Assembly (NCBI GenBank): GCA_022837505.1
Contig: JALHFZ010000004.1
Location: 1-56,258 of the forward strand
Source: Synergistaceae bacterium
Lineage (GTDB): Bacteria > Synergistota > Synergistia > Synergistales > Aminobacteriaceae
Length of the DNA stretch: 56,258 bases
Direction: 5' to 3'
The notes beneath the pieces were generated by a model. It saw nothing but the letters and a program-made list of their open reading frames with translations. It was not told the DNA's origin and made no database searches. Below are positions 7,272 through 16,341 of this stretch, piece after piece; position 1 is the first letter of the stretch, and each line of letters starts with the position of its first letter. Made by a program: the position numbers and the translations under genes.

Positions 7272-7850
7272 ATGGAAAAGACACGGGAAGACGCTCTGGC
7301 ACTGCTTCGAAAATATAATAAGGACGAAAGCCATATAAAGCATGCCCTGGCGGTGGAAGCGGCCATGGCATACTTCGCCGAAAGGATGGACGGAGATGTG
7401 GAGAAGTGGAGCATGGCGGGCCTTCTTCACGACATAGACTGGGAGACAACCCAGGAGACCCCCGAGCTCCATACCCATCAGGGGGCGAAGTGGCTTGAGG
7501 AGGAAGGGTACCCCCCGGAGCTCTCCCGGGCAGTCCTCGCCCACGGATGGTCCATCTGTTCGGATGTGAAGCCCGAGAGCGATATGGAAAAAGTGCTCTT
7601 CACCGTGGACGAACTCACCGGCCTCATCATAACGGCCGCCCTCGTCCGTCCGAGCCGCTCCCTTGCGGATCTCGAGGTGAAGAGCGTGAAGAAGAAATGG
7701 AAGGACAAGGCCTTCGCCCGGGGGGTAAACCGGGAGATCATCGTGCAGGGGGCGGAGATGATCCCCCTTCCCCTCGACAGGGTCATCGAATGGGTCATCC
7801 TCGCCCTCAGACCCATCGAGGGGGAACTCGGTCTGGGAGGGGGCGCGTAA
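7272..7850 (+). CDS. HD-domain phosphohydrolase-like protein
   Basis: Encodes 192 aa. The HD motif set is visible: His at HIKHALAVE, then LLHDIDWE (the HD pair), and a distal His in LAHGWS, followed by DELTGLI. This small subfamily is annotated only as HD domain protein; substrates are unknown, nucleotides being the usual class. ATG 7272 has CAGGAGGGCACAAA ahead and starts 16 nt after dCMP deaminase, so they form an operon and a nucleotide-pool function is plausible. An upstream in-frame ATG at 7203 would overlap the deaminase. Confidence 0.85.
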   Translation: MEKTREDALALLRKYNKDESHIKHALAVEAAMAYFAERMDGDVEKWSMAGLLHDIDWETTQETPELHTHQGAKWLEEEGYPPELSRAVLAHGWSICSDVKPESDMEKVLFTVDELTGLIITAALVRPSRSLADLEVKSVKKKWKDKAFARGVNREIIVQGAEMIPLPLDRVIEWVILALRPIEGELGLGGGA

Positions 7851-7966
7851 ATTCCCCTGTCGCAGAAGAGAACAGGCATCTTTGCCGATTACCCGTCCCT
7901 GAAGGGCTGATACCATAAGAACCTGAAAAATAAGGATCTTTTCACCCCATGAAAGGAGCGATCCAT

Positions 7967-8602
7967 ATGCCCATACGCGTAGTGCTTGCCGACGACCACC
8001 CCCTGACAAGGGCGGGAATATCCGCCTACCTTGCCCAGGAGAGTTCCGTAGAGCTCGTAGGAGAAGCGGAGGACGGATTATCCGCGTGGAAGCTCATCTC
8101 GGAGCTGAAGCCCGAGGTGGCCCTTCTCGACATCCGGATGCCCGGAGAGGACGGAGTGGCCGTCGCCAGAAGGGTGAAGGAGTCTTCCCTTCCGGTCGCG
8201 GTGATCATGCTGACCTCCTATGACGCCCAGCAGTACGTTCTGGCCTCCCTGCGGGCGGGAGCCCGGGGGTTCATCCTCAAGACCGCTACGCCGGAGGAGA
8301 TTACCCGGGCCATCGGCACCGTGGCCAAGGGGGGCTTTTATCTCGACTCCGAAGTGGCCTCGGCCGTGGGGGACCGGGACTTTGCCCCCGAAGCCCTCTC
8401 CGCAAGGGAACGGGAGGTGCTGATCCTCGCCTCCAAGGGGTTTTCGAGCAAGGAGGTGGCGGTGCAGCTCTTCATCAGCGAGCGGACGGTGCAAACCCAC
8501 CTTGCCTCAATCTACGACAAGCTCGGTGCGAAGAATAAGACGGAAGCCCTGCTCCTCGCCCTGAAATACGGCGTGGTCACCCTGGAGGAGCTCATTGAAT
8601 GA
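7967..8602 (+). CDS. Response regulator, NarL/LuxR family
   Basis: Encodes 211 aa. The receiver domain (1-120) has the acidic pair Asp9-Asp10, phospho-acceptor Asp55 in LLDIRMPG, Thr/Ser at MLTSY and Lys in FILKTA. The LuxR-type helix-turn-helix occupies about 143-208 (LSAREREVLILASKGFSSKE, then a TVQTHLASIYDKLG recognition helix). It binds DNA after phosphorylation by the adjoining kinase. ATG 7967 is preferred because AAAGGAG lies 8 nt ahead; ATG 7949 sits before that site. It overlaps the kinase gene by 4 nt (ATGA). Confidence 0.95.
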   Translation: MPIRVVLADDHPLTRAGISAYLAQESSVELVGEAEDGLSAWKLISELKPEVALLDIRMPGEDGVAVARRVKESSLPVAVIMLTSYDAQQYVLASLRAGARGFILKTATPEEITRAIGTVAKGGFYLDSEVASAVGDRDFAPEALSAREREVLILASKGFSSKEVAVQLFISERTVQTHLASIYDKLGAKNKTEALLLALKYGVVTLEELIE

Positions 8603-9975
8603 GGCGCCACCTTCTCCTCATCCTCATCTTCGCCATCCTCCTTCCGGCCTTCGCGGTGCTCATAGTCTCGGGAATCGGACTGCTCCACCATGAATGGGCC
8701 ATGGAATCCGTGGCCCGTTCCTACGTCCAGGACATGGCGGAAAACCTGGCCACCCGCCTCGCCGGAATAGAGGCGCGGCGGTGGGGGGGAAGCGATCTGA
8801 CAAGCCTCGAGATCCGCAGTTTCCGGGTATTTACCTGGGGACCCTCCCTGCCGGGCTGGGTCGCCCTTGTCGCCACGGACGGACGGGTTCTTTTCTCCTC
8901 TCCGGGGGGGAGCAACCTGGCCCAGATCTGGCGCCCCGATCTTCCCCTCGGGAGGGCGGTGGAGGTCAAGAATGAGGAGGGGGATCTCTACACCATCGCC
9001 GTCTACCCCGTAAGCGGGGGGGACCGGTTTGTCGTGGCGGCCGTGGCGTGGGACCAGCTTCTCGGCCCCCTCGTCCGGGTCGGGAGGTTATGGACCCTTC
9101 TCGCCCTCTTCATGTCCGTGGGAATCCTCCTGGCCCTGTGGGCCCTCTGGACGTGGCTCATCGTCCCTCTGAGGGAACTCGTGGCGGAGATCGAAATTCT
9201 CCGGTGGGGAAAGGACCTCCCCTCGTCGGCCGAGCCCCTTGCGGTGGGGGAGATCGGAAGCCTGAGGCGGGTTCTCTCCAAGCTTGCCCGGGGAGCGGTG
9301 GAGCGGACTGCCCTCCGCAACCGCTACGTGAACGACATCGTCCGGGTTCAGGAGGGGGAAAAATCCAGGATCGCCCGGGAGCTCCATGACGGCCCGATCC
9401 AGAACGTTACGGCCATGATTCAGCAGGTCCGCCTCTCCAGGATGGCCGGCGGAGAAGAGGAGACCCGGCGGCACCTCGCCCTTGCTGAAGAGACCGCCCA
9501 GCTGGTCGTGCGGGAGCTCCGGGAGATGTGCGATGAATTGTCCCCTCCCTGGATCGACCTCGGCCTCGAACAGGCCATGTCGGGGCTGGCGAACAGGCTC
9601 TCCCGCCATTACAATATCCCCATCACCATGGAGGTGGACGATTCGGTGGAGCTGAGCCACGAAAAGCTCCTCTCCCTCTTCAGGATCTTTCAGGAGGGGG
9701 TCTCGAATGCGGTTCGCCACGGCAAGGCAACGGCCATGGAGGGACACATATTCCGCAGGGGCGGCTCAATCCTCTTTGAATTTGAGGATAACGGCAGGGG
9801 ATTTGACCCCTCCATGAACTATGAAACCCTCAGGATATCGGGGCACCGGGGGCTTGCGAACATGCTCGAGCGTATGATGCTCATCGGCGGAAAGCTCGAA
9901 GTAACCTCCGTACCGGGAGAGGGGACCCTCGTCCGCTGCATCATTCCCGAGACGGAAGAAGAGATGCCCCTGTGA
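8599..9975 (+). CDS. Sensor histidine kinase, HisKA_3 (NarX/LiaS) type
   Basis: Encodes 458 aa, inner membrane. A first transmembrane helix (about 5-30) and a second (about 165-190) enclose a roughly 130-aa extracytoplasmic sensor. A HAMP-like linker follows, then the HisKA_3 phospho-acceptor His263 in RELHDGPIQN. The C-terminal ATPase domain has the N box in FQEGVSNAVRHG, the G1 box DNGRGFD and the G2 region GHRGLANMLERM. The short HisKA_3 dimerisation domain matches NarL-type partners, and the gene overlaps its regulator by 4 nt, so they are a cognate pair. Signal and target genes are not evident. Confidence 0.94.
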   Translation: MRRHLLLILIFAILLPAFAVLIVSGIGLLHHEWAMESVARSYVQDMAENLATRLAGIEARRWGGSDLTSLEIRSFRVFTWGPSLPGWVALVATDGRVLFSSPGGSNLAQIWRPDLPLGRAVEVKNEEGDLYTIAVYPVSGGDRFVVAAVAWDQLLGPLVRVGRLWTLLALFMSVGILLALWALWTWLIVPLRELVAEIEILRWGKDLPSSAEPLAVGEIGSLRRVLSKLARGAVERTALRNRYVNDIVRVQEGEKSRIARELHDGPIQNVTAMIQQVRLSRMAGGEEETRRHLALAEETAQLVVRELREMCDELSPPWIDLGLEQAMSGLANRLSRHYNIPITMEVDDSVELSHEKLLSLFRIFQEGVSNAVRHGKATAMEGHIFRRGGSILFEFEDNGRGFDPSMNYETLRISGHRGLANMLERMMLIGGKLEVTSVPGEGTLVRCIIPETEEEMPL

Positions 9976-10027
9976 ACCCTATCTGAATGAAGCCATACCT
10001 TCCATCACTGAAAGGGGACCAGACTGA

Positions 10028-11623
10028 ATGAGAATGAAAGTAATAGGCGCTGCAGGAGAAGTGACGGGTTCAAGCTACCTTCTGGAATGCGGTTCATCGA
10101 GGGTTCTCGTGGACTGCGGAATTTTTCAGGGGAAGGACGACGACAGGAAAAACCGGACGCCCTTTCCCTTCACCCCCGGAAGCCTCAGCGCCGTACTCTA
10201 TACCCATGCCCACATGGACCACTCGGGGCGCATCCCCCTTCTCGTGAAGGAGGGTTTCAAGGGAAAGGCCTGGAGTACCCTCCCGAGCATAGAACTCGTA
10301 AAAGTCCTCTGGTATGACTCAGCCCATCTCATGAAGGAGGAGGCGGAGTGGCGGACCAGGAAAAATGCCCGCAGAGGCCTCCCTCCCGTGGAGCCCCTCT
10401 ATTCGAGGGAAGACGTGGATTCCGCCATCAAACACCTCGCCGCGGCGAGCTATGATGACGTCCTCACTGTGGCTCCCGGCGTCTCCGTCCGTTTCCGGGA
10501 CGCGGGACACATCCTCGGCAGCGCGATTCTCGAGGTATGGCTTGAAGAGGAGGGCAAAAAGGTAAAAATCGTCTTCAGCGGCGACCTCGGACCCCAGGCG
10601 ACGGTCATGGAGCGGAACCCCGCAGTCATTTCCGATGCCGACTACGTCGTCATGGAGTCCACCTACGGCGACCGCCTCCACAAGACAAATGAAGAGAGTC
10701 GGGAGGAATTCCGGGAGGTCCTGAAAAAAGCCCTGAAGTCGGGAGCAAAGGTCTTCATACCAAGCTTCGTCGTGGACAGGGCCCAGCGTATCCTCTATGA
10801 GCTCTCCCTGCTTCAGGACGAGGGAGAGCTGGACGGCCGTGTCCCCATCTACTTCGACTCTCCCATGGGAGTGAAGGCCACGGAGATCTACCGGGACCAC
10901 CTGAATCTTTTTTCCTCTAAAATACAGCAGTACGTCAGCGAGGGAAAGGATCCCTTCGCTCCGGAAAACCTCAAATACGTCACCTCCGTTGAGGACTCCA
11001 AGGCTGTAAACAGTGTGAAGCGGGCGGTGGTCATCGCCGGCAGCGGCATGGTCAACGGAGGCCGGATCGTCCATCACCTGAAAAACGGGATCTGGAATCC
11101 CGATAACCAGGTGATCTTCGTAGGGTACCAGGCCGAGGGAACCCTCGGACGGCGGATCGTCGAGGGGGAAAAGTCAGTGAAGATTGCGGGAGAAGAGGTG
11201 GCCGTCAAGGCCGGCATCCATACCATCAACGGCTTCTCCGCCCACGGAGATCGGGATGACCTCCTCGCGTGGGCGAAGAACTTCACCACCAACCCCCTTT
11301 TCCTCATTACCCATGGCGAGCCTGAATCCTCCCTCGCCTTTTCCGAGACTTTGCGGAAAGAGGGGATGAAATCCGCCGTACCCACCGCGGGAGAGGAGAT
11401 CCCCCTTCAGCCGAACGGCCTGCCCGATCATATACTGGAGCTCCGTCCCTCCGGGAAGGCCTCCCGGGATGAACTTCTCTCCCTCACGGGGGATATCCGC
11501 ACCCTTGCCTCAGACCTCGAAGGGCAATCGGACCGGGCGGAGGGCGAAAAAGTCCTGTTCCTGCTGCAGTCAAGCAAGGTTCTGCTCGAGACTGCAAAGA
11601 AAATGATCTCCAGGGAGAGCTGA
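10028..11623 (+). CDS. MBL-fold / beta-CASP ribonuclease
   Basis: Encodes 531 aa. Motif 2 of the metallo-beta-lactamase fold is H60-x-H62-x-D64-H65. Further metal ligands are His in RDAGHILGSA and Asp in FSGDLG. The beta-CASP part has motif A in ESTYGDR, a GSGMVNGGRIVHHL segment and the final His in GFSAHGDRDDL. This is the CPSF/TTHA0252-type RNA nuclease group, acting in the cytoplasm on RNA as endo- and perhaps 5'-exonuclease. About 80 C-terminal residues beyond the core family are predicted helical and unusual. GGGGACCAGACTGA precedes ATG 10028; Met3 is an alternative. Confidence 0.92.
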   Translation: MRMKVIGAAGEVTGSSYLLECGSSRVLVDCGIFQGKDDDRKNRTPFPFTPGSLSAVLYTHAHMDHSGRIPLLVKEGFKGKAWSTLPSIELVKVLWYDSAHLMKEEAEWRTRKNARRGLPPVEPLYSREDVDSAIKHLAAASYDDVLTVAPGVSVRFRDAGHILGSAILEVWLEEEGKKVKIVFSGDLGPQATVMERNPAVISDADYVVMESTYGDRLHKTNEESREEFREVLKKALKSGAKVFIPSFVVDRAQRILYELSLLQDEGELDGRVPIYFDSPMGVKATEIYRDHLNLFSSKIQQYVSEGKDPFAPENLKYVTSVEDSKAVNSVKRAVVIAGSGMVNGGRIVHHLKNGIWNPDNQVIFVGYQAEGTLGRRIVEGEKSVKIAGEEVAVKAGIHTINGFSAHGDRDDLLAWAKNFTTNPLFLITHGEPESSLAFSETLRKEGMKSAVPTAGEEIPLQPNGLPDHILELRPSGKASRDELLSLTGDIRTLASDLEGQSDRAEGEKVLFLLQSSKVLLETAKKMISRES

Positions 11624-11657
11624 AACCCCTTCCTGGAGCGGAGTGGAGGAAAAATTC

Positions 11658-13178
11658 ATGCGCAAAGGATTGGTCTTTTGGGGGGCTTTTCTCTCCGGCT
11701 TCGCCCTCCTCGCCCTGGCCCTCATCTTCATGGGAAGGGAACCGGAGATCCGGCGGCTTTCGGGGGCCATTCCGCCCCCTCCTGAGTCTGCCCCAAGTCT
11801 CTACATGGAGGGAGAGGGAAAAAGTCTCTCCTTCTCCCTTCCGCCGATTCCAGCGGAGGAAAGACTCGAGATCCGCCCCTTTCTGAAAAGCCTTGAGAGC
11901 CTTTCTCCCGTCCTTCAGTCGGCCCGGGAAGCGGCAGTTCTTGTCTTTCGGGATGAAAAGGGACTTCAGCTTTTTCTCACCGCCAAGTACCCCCGGGATA
12001 TTCTCAAGAGCCTCTCCGCCGGCAAGATACCTCCCCTGTGGAAGGACAGATCTCCCTCCCTGGTCCTCGAAAGACAGGAGGGGCCTCTTTTCCTTCTGAA
12101 GGGCCCCTTCTCACCCTTTCCTCTGACTCTTTCCGTGGACGGCGGAATCGTCCTCATCGCCTCTTCCGCTGAAAATGACCTGGTCATGCGAGGGCTGCTC
12201 GAAAAAAAGAGCGGAGGGATAACCTTCTCCCGGAAGACGGAAGAACCGTGGCCGAACCACTTCCTCGTCCGGGACGGCGGGCTTGTCTCAAGGATGGCCC
12301 TCTCCCGGGGAATTGCCGTCAACCCAGTGCAGCTTGAGTTTGCCGGAGCCTGGCGGGAGGACGAGAAGGGGGGCAGAATGAAATGGGTGATCGGGGGCCT
12401 CGACGCCCTCCTTCCCCCCCGTATGTACAAAACCCTCCGCCCCGTCTCCTGGGAGGACCGTTTCGTCACCCCGGACCCCTTTCTTGCGGGGTTCGGAGCG
12501 AACATCCCCGAAGGTGTCGCCCGGAGAATCGGGATCAAAGAGCTCAAAGGCTGGGCGGGAAAGATCGGAATACAGGACCGGATGGAAGACCTTCTTTCAG
12601 GCCCCCTCACGGTCTCTCTGGGGGGGAGCAGCAAGCTCTTCGTCTTCTCCCTTCCCGGGCTTTTTCTTCAGCTCCCCGACAGGGGGGAGGAGGGGATGGC
12701 CTTTGTCTCCTCTTTCTGGAACCAGGAATGGGGGCTTCTCGTCCCCTCGGTAGAACCCCTTGAGGGTTTTTCTTCGGGAGGGACGGCATCCATACCCTTT
12801 TCACTCCTTGGGGCGGCCCGGCCCGACATGGTCTGGATGGGCATCCTCGACGGGGAATCCCTCCGCCCCGACCGCCTGAGTCACATTACCGAGTATATAC
12901 CTGCCCTCAAAGAGACAGGAGGGGCCTTGTTCTGGATGTATCTTGACACTCCCCGTTTCGGCGCCGCCCTTCAGAACATCGCCCGGGTGGGTAAATCCGT
13001 GGAGAGCTTCGGGCGTTCCGTGGGGGTGGACCTCAGGGAGATGACCGACGCGGCAGCAGAGCTCAGCCGCCTGGGGAAGGTTACGGCAGTGGTCTTCACC
13101 CCCGAAAGGGGAATGATTGAATGGGAAAACCTGCCCTCTCCGGAGAAGCGAACACCGGCGGGGAAGAACCCCCAGTGA
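11658..13178 (+). CDS. Membrane-anchored protein of unknown function
   Basis: Encodes 506 aa. A single hydrophobic segment at about 3-25 after a basic start acts as an uncleaved anchor or signal. The rest is extracytoplasmic, with alternating strands and no motif I recognise; the length and the pattern of Phe/Leu/Pro-rich loops loosely recall DUF3352-type envelope proteins. GTGGAGGA with 8-nt spacing supports ATG 11658, not the in-frame GTG at 11643. It lies between the beta-CASP RNase and tyrS on the same strand and may share their transcript; that says little about its role. Confidence 0.7.
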   Translation: MRKGLVFWGAFLSGFALLALALIFMGREPEIRRLSGAIPPPPESAPSLYMEGEGKSLSFSLPPIPAEERLEIRPFLKSLESLSPVLQSAREAAVLVFRDEKGLQLFLTAKYPRDILKSLSAGKIPPLWKDRSPSLVLERQEGPLFLLKGPFSPFPLTLSVDGGIVLIASSAENDLVMRGLLEKKSGGITFSRKTEEPWPNHFLVRDGGLVSRMALSRGIAVNPVQLEFAGAWREDEKGGRMKWVIGGLDALLPPRMYKTLRPVSWEDRFVTPDPFLAGFGANIPEGVARRIGIKELKGWAGKIGIQDRMEDLLSGPLTVSLGGSSKLFVFSLPGLFLQLPDRGEEGMAFVSSFWNQEWGLLVPSVEPLEGFSSGGTASIPFSLLGAARPDMVWMGILDGESLRPDRLSHITEYIPALKETGGALFWMYLDTPRFGAALQNIARVGKSVESFGRSVGVDLREMTDAAAELSRLGKVTAVVFTPERGMIEWENLPSPEKRTPAGKNPQ

Positions 13179-13219
13179 TGGAAAAATATGAAACGATGAC
13201 CGATTCAGGAGGGAAATTC

Positions 13220-14500
13220 ATGTACGAAGACGCTTTGAAAATTCTCAAAGACCGGGGACATATCGAATGGTGCAGCAATGAAAAAGAACTGGGAGATCTT
13301 TTCCGGAGGGAAATGGTCACCGGATACGTGGGGTTCGATCCCACGGCCGACAGCCTCCATGTGGGGCATCTCATCCCCATCATGGCCCTGTCATGGCTGC
13401 AGCGCTGCGGCCACCGACCCATCCCCCTTGCGGGGGGAGGGACGGGACTCATCGGAGACCCCTCGGGCAAGAGCAAGGAGCGGAACCTCCTCACTGACGA
13501 GAAGGTCCGGGAGAATATGGAGGGGGTAAAAAAGCAGCTCGCCCACTTTCTGGACTTCGACTGCGGCGAGAACTCCGCCCTTATGATCAACAACTACGAC
13601 TGGCTGGCCCATCTGACCTTTCTCGAAGTGCTGCGGGATGTGGGGAAGCATTTTTCCATCAACGCCATGATCTCCCGGGAATATGTGAAAAGCCGCCTGG
13701 ACGACCCGGAGAAGAGCATCTCCTATACGGAGTTCTCCTATGTTCTCCTTCAGGCCTATGACTTTCTTCATCTCTTCTCGGCCTGCAACTGCAGGCTCCA
13801 GATGGGCGGGAACGACCAGCAGGGGAACATCCTCTCGGGGGTGGAGCTTGTCCGGAAAAAAACCGGCGGAGAGGCCTTCGGTGCCACCCAGCCCCTTCTT
13901 CTCACCTCATCGGGGACGAAATTCGGCAAGACCGAGGACGGGGCCGTCTGGCTGGATCCGGCGAGGACCTCCCCCTACCGTTTCTACCAGTTCTGGATGA
14001 ACGTGGAGGACTCAGCCGTGGAGAAGCTGCTCAAACTCTTCACCTTCCTTCCCCTGGAGGAGATTGAAGAGATCATGGAGCTCTCCCGGAAAGCCCCCGA
14101 ACGGCGGGAGGCCCAGGGCCGCCTGGCCCGGGAGGTTACTGCCCTTGTCCACGGGGAAGAAACTGCCGAAACAGTAAAGAAGGTGAGCTCCATCCTCTTC
14201 GGCGAGGCCTTCGATCTCAGGGAACTCTCGCCGGAGATGATCGCGGCCCTTGCGGAAGAGGTCCCCACGGGGCATGGCGAGAGGGCCTTCCCTCTGCCCC
14301 TTATTGACATGCTCGCCGCGTCAGAGGCCTGCCCGTCGAAGAGTGAGGGGCGCCGTCTCATAAAGGGGGGCGGACTGAATCTCAACGGCGAAAGGATCGC
14401 CGGGGAGGACAGGATGATCACGGAAGAAGACCTCCTCGGAGGACGGTATCTCTTTCTGCGCCTCGGCAAAAAGAGATTTTACCTTGTCGATTTCAAATAG
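13220..14500 (+). CDS. tyrS: Tyrosyl-tRNA synthetase
   Basis: Encodes 426 aa, a normal length for bacterial TyrRS. It attaches tyrosine to tRNA-Tyr. The class I HIGH motif is HVGH, the tyrosine pocket is in YTEFSYVLLQAYDF and QMGGNDQQGN, and the KMSKS loop is KFGKT. A C-terminal S4 domain follows (about 360-426, SEGRRLIKGGGLNLNGERI). ATG 13220 has AGGAGGG 6 nt ahead and fits the family N-terminus; ORF extension to 13121 would overlap the upstream gene. No T-box leader is present in the 41-nt gap. Confidence 0.97.
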   Translation: MYEDALKILKDRGHIEWCSNEKELGDLFRREMVTGYVGFDPTADSLHVGHLIPIMALSWLQRCGHRPIPLAGGGTGLIGDPSGKSKERNLLTDEKVRENMEGVKKQLAHFLDFDCGENSALMINNYDWLAHLTFLEVLRDVGKHFSINAMISREYVKSRLDDPEKSISYTEFSYVLLQAYDFLHLFSACNCRLQMGGNDQQGNILSGVELVRKKTGGEAFGATQPLLLTSSGTKFGKTEDGAVWLDPARTSPYRFYQFWMNVEDSAVEKLLKLFTFLPLEEIEEIMELSRKAPERREAQGRLAREVTALVHGEETAETVKKVSSILFGEAFDLRELSPEMIAALAEEVPTGHGERAFPLPLIDMLAASEACPSKSEGRRLIKGGGLNLNGERIAGEDRMITEEDLLGGRYLFLRLGKKRFYLVDFK

Positions 14501-14524
14501 CCCGGCATAAAGGAGGAAAAACTT

Positions 14525-15406
14525 TTGAGCACCGGAGAATGCTTCTGGTATATCGGGGAATCCCTTCGTCCCTGGGAGTCCGCTGTCGCAGGGGCTCTCG
14601 CCCGGGCCCTTCTGAAGGAGGGGCTCCCTCTCCGGTGTTTTTCGGGAGGGGGAGGGGAGAACCTGGGAATTCCCGACCTCCTGTCCTGGAACTCCCTGAC
14701 CCTTGTTGAACGGACCGTCCTTATCGGAACGAGGGGTGCCCTGTGGCATCTCTGGGGAGAGCCTCCCTTCTGGTGGAACTTCCTCCGCATCAGGGCCAGG
14801 ACGGTTCATACCCGCTTTGACGGCGTCTGCGAGTGGAAGGGGCACCCCACCCGTCTGGCTGCCTCCCTCTGCAGCGCCGGAGAGACCTATATCCCCCCGA
14901 CTTTCGATGTCAAAATACACTGGATCGAGGACGGAGCCGCCCCGGAAAATGAAGACGCTCCCCCTCTCTTTGTCCTCTTCCAAGGGACATGGGAAGATCG
15001 GAAGCTCTTCGGAGGCGCAGCGGGAGAGCTTTCCGGCACCCTTCAGATTACGGAAGAGGATTCCAGGGGGGGGAAACTCCCCCCGTCGGGAAACGCCTTT
15101 CTTCTTCTTCCCCGGGCAGGCCTTTCCTCCGCACTCCTCGCAGCTCACGGAGCCCTCATGGGCATTCCCGCCGCGGCGGCCCCCTCGCCCCTCTTCGACG
15201 AGATCCTCGGAAAGGAAGGGTATATCCGCCTTCCTCCGTCAAAGGACAGGGAAGGGGTACTTTCCGCCCTGCGCCTGCTGGCGGGGGAGGCGGGAAGAAA
15301 TGCCGCCGCAGCCGCGAGAAGATACGGCATGGAGCAGTTCCCCCCCTCGAGAGGGGCCGGAAAGCTCCAGAGCCTCTACCGGACTCTTTCGGGGAAGGAT
15401 GAATGA
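14525..15406 (+). CDS. Putative glycosyltransferase-like protein
   Basis: Encodes 293 aa from a TTG start with AAGGAGG 8 nt ahead. The layout resembles a degenerate GT-B enzyme: an N-terminal region with GESLRPWESAVAGALARALLKEG (displayed residues 11-33, in part) and a later Gly/Pro-rich region APSPLFDEIL followed by a C-terminal helix that contains the end of a nucleotide-binding half. No catalytic motif is certain. It overlaps the LpxL-like gene by 4 nt, so a role in lipid A or LPS core building is likely by context. If not a glycosyltransferase, it may be an accessory envelope protein. Confidence 0.6.
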   Translation: MSTGECFWYIGESLRPWESAVAGALARALLKEGLPLRCFSGGGGENLGIPDLLSWNSLTLVERTVLIGTRGALWHLWGEPPFWWNFLRIRARTVHTRFDGVCEWKGHPTRLAASLCSAGETYIPPTFDVKIHWIEDGAAPENEDAPPLFVLFQGTWEDRKLFGGAAGELSGTLQITEEDSRGGKLPPSGNAFLLLPRAGLSSALLAAHGALMGIPAAAAPSPLFDEILGKEGYIRLPPSKDREGVLSALRLLAGEAGRNAAAAARRYGMEQFPPSRGAGKLQSLYRTLSGKDE

Positions 15407-16251
15407 GGGGAAAGGGGGCACTTCTCGAACTCTTCCGCCGGTTTGTCCGGCCGGGATGGCGGGCAGATATGGTGGCGGCTTTTTTCTCCGGCGGGCTGAG
15501 GTGCATTGCCCCCAGAAAAAATGTCGCCCTTGAAAATCTCCGGCAGGCCTACCCCGAGTCGGACGAAAAATGGCGGAGGGAAACAGTCCGCAAATGCTAC
15601 GGCCACCTCTCCTGGATGGTGGCGGAATATCTTTCCCTCGTCTCCCGCCCTGAGGAAGTCCTCTCCTGGGTCATCTCCGCCGAGGGGAAGGATATCCTGG
15701 ACGAACTGAAGGCCGCCGGCAAAGGGTGCATCATCCTTGCAGGCCATGTGGGCAACTGGGAGCTCCTTGCGGCCTGGCTTGCCCAGTCGGGGTACCCCCT
15801 GACGGCGGTGGTGCGGAACCCCGATGATCCTGAACTGGCCGAACTCATTGAAGACTACCGCCGCCGGTCCGGAGTGGGGACCTTCGAGAAGCATTTCATC
15901 ATGAAGGAGGCCGTCCGCTTCGCGAAGGGGGGCGGATTCCTCGGACTCCTTCCGGATCAGGCCTGGAATTCATCGGGAATTCAGGGGCCTTTCTTCGGCC
16001 GCTCCTGTTTCACCGCCGCCGGTCCCGCCGCCATGGCCCACCTTGCCGGTGTTCCGGTGGTCCCGGTAGTCTCCTACCGGATCGCCCCCTTCCGCCACAG
16101 GGTGATCATCTCCCCCCCTCTTCCCCTGAGGACGGAAGGGGATAGAGGGGATATCCTCCGGGAGAACACCCTGAGGATGAACGAGGCCATTGAAAAGATG
16201 GTGCGGATATCCCCGGAACAGTGGCTCTGGTTTCACCGGCGATGGAAATAA
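15403..16251 (+). CDS. Lipid A late acyltransferase, LpxL/HtrB family
   Basis: Encodes 282 aa. It probably transfers a secondary acyl chain to a lipid A precursor at the inner membrane. The H-x4-E/D catalytic motif is HVGNWE at about residues 113-118, followed by the usual GLLPDQAWNSSGIQGPFFGR loop and, near the end, EQWLWFHRRWK, a C-terminal signature of the family. Overlap with the preceding gene (ATGA) shows translational coupling. The presence of this enzyme supports a diderm, lipid A-bearing cell. Which lipid A position it acylates cannot be decided. Confidence 0.9.
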   Translation: MRGKGALLELFRRFVRPGWRADMVAAFFSGGLRCIAPRKNVALENLRQAYPESDEKWRRETVRKCYGHLSWMVAEYLSLVSRPEEVLSWVISAEGKDILDELKAAGKGCIILAGHVGNWELLAAWLAQSGYPLTAVVRNPDDPELAELIEDYRRRSGVGTFEKHFIMKEAVRFAKGGGFLGLLPDQAWNSSGIQGPFFGRSCFTAAGPAAMAHLAGVPVVPVVSYRIAPFRHRVIISPPLPLRTEGDRGDILRENTLRMNEAIEKMVRISPEQWLWFHRRWK

Positions 16252-16341
16252 AAGGATGCCCTCTATTCTGAATGAGCATTTCCTGCCTTGAAGGCCCGGG
16301 GAATTGGTGGTACTATTATACAAACGAAAGGGGGGATTTTC

